Positions 5,634 through 9,471 of a DNA stretch of 9,471 nt are shown piece by piece; position 1 is the stretch's first letter, and each line of letters starts with the position of its first letter. Below the pieces are notes generated by a model. It worked only from the letters and a program-made list of their open reading frames with translations, searched no databases and was not told the DNA's origin. Origin of the DNA: Bacteroidales bacterium UBA1035 (GTDB lineage: Bacteria > Bacteroidota > Bacteroidia > Bacteroidales > Dysgonomonadaceae); contig DCEG01000108.1 of the NCBI GenBank assembly GCA_002316835.1, forward strand, positions 1 to 9,471. The letters run 5' to 3'. Made by a program: the position numbers and the translations under genes.

Positions 5634-7940
5634 TCACTCCGATTTTACCACCTCCGCCGGATTTTCATTCGCAGCTTTCCACACCCTGAAAATAATGCTG
5701 GCAAAAACAATAGCAGCCACCAATACGAATACACCTGCAAAAAGCCACCATTCCATTGATACCCTTCGGGTATATTGTTCCAACCAACGTTGCATCACAT
5801 AAACACCAACGGGAAACGCTACCATGCACGCTGCTATCGTTACCGCAAAATATTGCCGGAAAAACAACGCCAGAACTTCTTTCACCTTCGCACCGTTTAC
5901 TTTGCGAATGGCAACTTCCTTACGCCGTTGGCTGCACGCCAGCGTAATCATGGAATAAATACCAAAAACGGCAATGAGAATGGTAACGGCGGTCATGACG
6001 CCCAACAGCACGAGCAACCAACGCTCAGATTTAGTGTATTTGGAATAAACGTCTTCCATATTCTCAAAATGCACTCTGTTGTACGGCATATTGTCTTTTT
6101 TACCTGCAAGCTCTTCTATGGTCTGTTCCGTCTTTTCTCGAAAATCTTTCATGTATTTATACGCGATGGTTTGTCCTTCCATATTTTCATTGCCTGCTTC
6201 TTTAGATGTTCGGTATAAAGTAGGCTTAATGGGTAACAAAGGAGATTGAACGTGCAAATCGGGTATTACTCCAACAATTGTCCAGTGATCGTTCAGTTTT
6301 TCACCAATGGGATTTTCCTTTCCAATTATTCTTTTTGCGGTTTCATTTATTACGCAGACCTGTGTTTCATTTTCATTCATTGTACGTCCCTGAAGTATTT
6401 TGATACCAAAGAATTCAAAAAAATCAGGTGACTGCACATTAAATAATTCAAAATCTTGTATACGTTCCGAGGGAGTTCCCTTGTCTATGGAAACTTCAGT
6501 AGATGCACTGCTCAAAGTCGGCAAGAAAGCTTGAGGGAAGTAGATAGCATCTTCTATACCCGGAATGCTTTTCACTTCTTCCAATAGAATAGGGTCGTGC
6601 AATGCTCTCATAACAACTTGGTTGACGTTATACCTGTTGAAGCCAATATCGGTACGGTTTAAAAGCCACATTTGTTGGAAAAAAACCGATGTGCATAAAA
6701 TAAGCAATACGCCTATTAAGAGCTGTAACCCAATACTAATGAGTGTGAAACTGTTTTTGAAGCCCAGGTATCGTTTTGTTTCGGGCTGAATATTTTCACG
6801 AACGCTGCGTCTCATAAAATAACGGATGGGAATGAAAACAAAAAGTCCCGAAACGATGATAAGCCCAATGGCATACAGCAACATTTCACGCGCAAAATAA
6901 GTTTTGGCGGCTTCAATTTGCGACAGTTTTGAGAAAGCAGGGAAAAGCAATTCGGTAAGAACGCCTCCAATAAACAGGGACAAGAGTAGAATAAGCATAA
7001 ACTCGCAAAGCAGCAAAGCCAACAATTGCACGGTCCCGCTTCCGCTCACTTTTCGTAACGCCAGCTCTCGGCTTCTGATTTTTATCCGGTTGATAAATAA
7101 CATCACATAATTGAACAGCGCACACAAAATAACCAGCAACGCTACACCCGCAAATACCCGCAAGTGGTTAAATTTGATGTTTGTTTCAGCATCGGGGATG
7201 GTATAATGCACTTCTTTTAAAGGAATAAGCTTGTAAGACATCAATCCTTGCATTGAGTTTACAACCTCTACACTATCGAGTTTCTGTTGCAAAGCATCGA
7301 TTTTTATTCCGGGATAAACGCGTATAAATGCCGATTTTGAATGATATACCCACGGCGAATATCTTTCGTCGGGAAGTTTGTATGGGCGGATATTGATTTC
7401 GTCGTAAGCAACGTTGCTGTGGAAAGTTTTCTCGGAAATTAACTTGTAATTTATCAGTAAACTGTCAGGCAATCCACTTTGTTTCAACGTTTGATAACCG
7501 GATGATGTGATAAAAGTAATTCCGTTATCGGGCAACGATTCAGGAAACAAAACAGGGATATCGGGGTAAAAGACGTTAAAAAAAGCGGTGTCCGTTTCAA
7601 GGAAATGTATGGATACCAAAGAGTCTTTTACTTGCATATTCGGATACGATCGTACCAAAGTAGCGGCTTCCACTTCGGGAAAAGTTTTCTTCAGATATTC
7701 TGCCAAAGCATCCGGCACTAAATTTGATAAGCCTCCTGCCCTTTTTTCATCTACTTTGGCAACCATATAAATCCTGTCTCTGTCAGGATTATGGCTGTCA
7801 TATCCCATCTCATACCGTATCCACGACATAGTAAACGAAAATGCCGTGAACCCGATTGCCAAACTAGCAATACTGACTATGGTTTGGGTTTTGTATTTTA
7901 GAAGGTTTCGAAATGCTATTTTTAGATAATGTATGAGCAT
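5634..7940 (-). CDS. ABC transporter permease A, double MacB/FtsX type, 768 aa
   Basis: This is the first of three tandem permeases, placed directly after the adaptor gene. The layout is TM1 (about 20-40), a periplasmic domain (about 42-258), the first FtsX bundle (about 261-376), a linker TM (398-422), the second periplasmic domain (about 425-637), and the last FtsX bundle (641-751). Both cytoplasmic coupling motifs are well formed: RELALRKVSGSG (291-302) and KEVAIRKVNGAK (674-685). This makes it the most canonical of the three in its ATPase contacts. The first periplasmic domain is divergent, with GITFITSSGYQTLKQSGLP (140-158) where a FGxxNPiG motif is expected; the second has the standard INETAKRIIGKENPIGEKL (531-549). 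The protein starts MLIHYLKIAFRNLLKYK and ends ENPAEVVKSE. The spacer to the adaptor is 120 bases of repeat-rich DNA. It probably works with the adaptor and the ATPase as a MacAB-like pump; the substrate is not evident. Confidence 0.95.
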   Translation of the reverse strand: MLIHYLKIAFRNLLKYKTQTIVSIASLAIGFTAFSFTMSWIRYEMGYDSHNPDRDRIYMVAKVDEKRAGGLSNLVPDALAEYLKKTFPEVEAATLVRSYPNMQVKDSLVSIHFLETDTAFFNVFYPDIPVLFPESLPDNGITFITSSGYQTLKQSGLPDSLLINYKLISEKTFHSNVAYDEINIRPYKLPDERYSPWVYHSKSAFIRVYPGIKIDALQQKLDSVEVVNSMQGLMSYKLIPLKEVHYTIPDAETNIKFNHLRVFAGVALLVILCALFNYVMLFINRIKIRSRELALRKVSGSGTVQLLALLLCEFMLILLLSLFIGGVLTELLFPAFSKLSQIEAAKTYFAREMLLYAIGLIIVSGLFVFIPIRYFMRRSVRENIQPETKRYLGFKNSFTLISIGLQLLIGVLLILCTSVFFQQMWLLNRTDIGFNRYNVNQVVMRALHDPILLEEVKSIPGIEDAIYFPQAFLPTLSSASTEVSIDKGTPSERIQDFELFNVQSPDFFEFFGIKILQGRTMNENETQVCVINETAKRIIGKENPIGEKLNDHWTIVGVIPDLHVQSPLLPIKPTLYRTSKEAGNENMEGQTIAYKYMKDFREKTEQTIEELAGKKDNMPYNRVHFENMEDVYSKYTKSERWLLVLLGVMTAVTILIAVFGIYSMITLACSQRRKEVAIRKVNGAKVKEVLALFFRQYFAVTIAACMVAFPVGVYVMQRWLEQYTRRVSMEWWLFAGVFVLVAAIVFASIIFRVWKAANENPAEVVKSE

Positions 7941-8060
7941 AATTTAGACTGTTAGATATATAGACATATATTTTAGAACCAAGAACCAAGACAGATAGAC
8001 AATAGACTGATAGACGTTGAACTTTAAACTAACTGAATACTGCCTACTGTTAACTGTCAA
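7941..8060. other. Spacer between adaptor and permease A with low-complexity repeats
   Basis: This 120-base gene-free spacer is made largely of short recurring units: TTAGACTGTTAGA next to the permease start, AACCAAGAACCAAG (7977-7990), GATAGACAATAGACTG (7994-8009, also at 5587-5602), and ACTGTTAACTGTCAAC (8047-8062), which resembles the TAACTG/CAATTAAC strings common in Bacteroidota spacers. No hairpin with a T tract is visible on the minus strand, so read-through from adaptor to permease is plausible. Confidence 0.55.
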
Positions 8061-9311
8061 CTATTTAATTACCAGTTCTTCCACTTCGCCAAAATTGGCA
8101 TATCCGTTAACCACTACGCGGTCGCCCGCTTGCAAGCCGCTCACAATTTCGTATTGCACCGGATTTTGTCGTCCCACGCTGATGGGTGTTTTTACTGCTT
8201 TGTTGCCTTGGCGGTTGAGTTTGTAAATCCATTGTCCGCCGGTAGTTTGGAAGAAATCGCCGCGCGGAATAACGATGGCAGTTTCGGGTTGCCCCAGTTC
8301 CACCTGCACCCGGAAACTACGCCCGATGCGCACGTTGTCCGGCATTTCGCCCGTGAATACAAAATCCACATCAAACTGGCGGTCTTTCACTTCGGGCACC
8401 ACTTTTGATACACGCAAGGCGTATTTTTTACCCTGATACGTTACCGAAGCGGGAAGTCCTACCTGTACACGGTCTATATAATATTCGCTCAATCGGGTGT
8501 GCAGTTTAAAGTTGTCCATCACTTTTATTTCGCCAATGCTTTCCGATTGTCCCACCCGCTGCCCCAGCGTAACGTTGAGGAAGCTCAATTGTCCGTCCAT
8601 CGGGGCGCGCACAATTAAATTATCCATTCGTCCACGGGCGTGAGAAGTGGTTTTTCGTACACGCTCCAAATCGTTGTCCATCAACGAACAGCGCAGGTGC
8701 GTAGCTGCGCTGTCTTGCCGAAGTCCGTCTAATTGCAAGGCCGTACTTTTGGTTTTGTAATTGTATTCTTCGCGCTGCACATCCAGTTGCGCCTTGCTTT
8801 TTATGCCCATTTTAAACTCTTCTTCGCCCAATGCAAAATCTTTTTGCAGTCGGCTCAGCTCGTAGCGTGCCTGCAAAGTTTGCTGTTTGAGCAGAATGGT
8901 TTTTTGTTCCATCTCCAGTTTTTTCTCTTCGTACAGAATGCGTTGTTTTTCCCATTCGGCCTGCTGCTCTTCAATGGTGCGCTCCAGTTCGAGGTTTTGT
9001 AGCACGAGAATGACGTCGCCTTTTTTCAGCATCGCGCCTTCTTCGGCAACCACCTCCTGCACTATTCCGCTTTCGAGCGCGTTGAGTTTGATGGTTTGTA
9101 TGGGTTGCACAATGCCTTCGGCGTCCACGTAATCGAGAAACGGGGCTTCCGTAACGTCGGCAATCCCAATTTTTTCGTTGTCCACGCGCAACTTTCGTCC
9201 GCCCGATATGCTGATGATTACGAACACGAGGAATGCTAGAAATACCGCGCCACCCAATAAATGAAATTTATATTTTTGGATAAACGGGCGTTTAGGCAGG
9301 CGTTTGTCCAT
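8061..9311 (-). CDS. HlyD/MacA-family periplasmic adaptor (membrane fusion protein), 416 aa
   Basis: This is a periplasmic adaptor that would bridge the ABC permeases in the inner membrane and a TolC-like channel in the outer membrane. From the chosen start (MDKRLPKRPF) it has one N-terminal membrane anchor (about 17-36) and no lipobox. The first half of the biotinyl-lipoyl domain is at about 73-107 (IKLNALESGIVQEVVAEEGAMLKKGDVIL). A long alpha-helical coiled coil rich in E/K/Q spans about 105-222, and the second lipoyl half is at 229-265 (MDNLIVRAPMDGQLSF). A beta-barrel domain covers about 266-345, and a membrane-proximal domain runs to the end (VIPRGDFFQTTGGQWIYK, VSGLQAGDRVVVNGY). The frame stays open upstream: in-frame ATGs exist at 9362 (433 aa) and 9449 (462 aa), and no stop occurs up to the right edge. 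I chose 9311 because family members begin with a few charged residues before the anchor. It is the first gene of the operon visible here. Confidence 0.92.
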   Translation of the reverse strand: MDKRLPKRPFIQKYKFHLLGGAVFLAFLVFVIISISGGRKLRVDNEKIGIADVTEAPFLDYVDAEGIVQPIQTIKLNALESGIVQEVVAEEGAMLKKGDVILVLQNLELERTIEEQQAEWEKQRILYEEKKLEMEQKTILLKQQTLQARYELSRLQKDFALGEEEFKMGIKSKAQLDVQREEYNYKTKSTALQLDGLRQDSAATHLRCSLMDNDLERVRKTTSHARGRMDNLIVRAPMDGQLSFLNVTLGQRVGQSESIGEIKVMDNFKLHTRLSEYYIDRVQVGLPASVTYQGKKYALRVSKVVPEVKDRQFDVDFVFTGEMPDNVRIGRSFRVQVELGQPETAIVIPRGDFFQTTGGQWIYKLNRQGNKAVKTPISVGRQNPVQYEIVSGLQAGDRVVVNGYANFGEVEELVIK

Positions 9312-9471
9312 AGATGAGTCGCGGGATTCGTGGAAAGAGTTTATGTTGTCAGAATTATTCATTTCCAATTCGTATTTAAAATTCTTGTCTTGAAACAATG
9401 ATCGATTGATTTCTCTCGAAATCCCACCCAGTAATGCTCCGTAAACCATAATACAAACTCCAGTAGTTTTG
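9312..9471 (-). other. Region upstream of the adaptor; leader or N-terminal extension
   Basis: These 160 bases precede the preferred adaptor start and reach the window edge. The adaptor frame is open throughout and would read ...MVYGALLGGISREINRSLF...MNNSDNINSFHESRDSS. This has no membrane-protein or adaptor-like feature, so I treat it as leader DNA. The ATG at 9449 has a GGAG nine bases upstream, and the ATG at 9362 follows GAATTGGAA, so a longer product cannot be excluded. I do not see a convincing TAnnTTTG promoter element. Confidence 0.4.

Noticed and set aside
231..8060. Promoters of the Bacteroidota type (TTTG and TAnnTTTG) in the spacers
   Set aside because: I looked upstream of the gene starts on the minus strand and found no pair with acceptable spacing, so none is annotated.

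Overview
The window looks like a piece of a Bacteroidota chromosome, most likely from the Bacteroidales. Three things suggest this: the proteins are of the double-FtsX permease type that is abundant in that phylum, the gene starts are preceded by A/T-rich leaders with no strong Shine-Dalgarno sequence, and the spacers carry short interspersed palindromes. I cannot name a genus. All supported genes lie on the minus strand, so transcription runs from right to left, and the spacers are only about 110-155 bases.

In transcription order the window holds: a membrane-anchored HlyD/MacA-type periplasmic adaptor (start near 9311, stop 8061); three large MacB/FtsX-type ABC permeases of 768, 780 and 785 residues (A 7940-5634, B 5525-3183, C 3027-670); a very small predicted lipoprotein (558-373); and the first 76 codons of a MacB/LolD-type ABC ATPase with an intact Walker A motif, cut by the left edge (230-1). 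Together they form a tripartite ABC efflux or mechanotransmission locus. The ATPase would drive the permeases in the inner membrane, and the adaptor would link them across the periplasm to a TolC-like outer-membrane channel that is not in the window. The substrate cannot be read from the sequence. Each permease has the layout TM, periplasmic domain, three TMs, then the same again, so each is probably a fused pseudo-dimer.

The spacers hold most of the unusual material. A 57-58 bp twin-hairpin element occurs twice (284-341 and 3122-3178), each time just after a TAA on the minus strand. It contains a hairpin plus T6 that would work as a terminator only for transcription opposing the operon. A 23-bp perfect inverted repeat (604-660) lies just downstream of permease C. 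A palindromic CCCCTAAAGGGG-type repeat is read in frame inside the lipoprotein signal peptide. Low-complexity TTAGAC-type sequence recurs in four spacers. The lipoprotein frame continues past its TAG for nine codons (EVDEPPVMP) before a TAA at the border of the twin-hairpin element, which suggests a truncated longer protein.

I found no RNA gene, insertion sequence, CRISPR array or toxin/defence system. The protein content is a recognisable efflux locus. The spacer elements, the decayed lipoprotein and the three-permease layout are what deserve follow-up.
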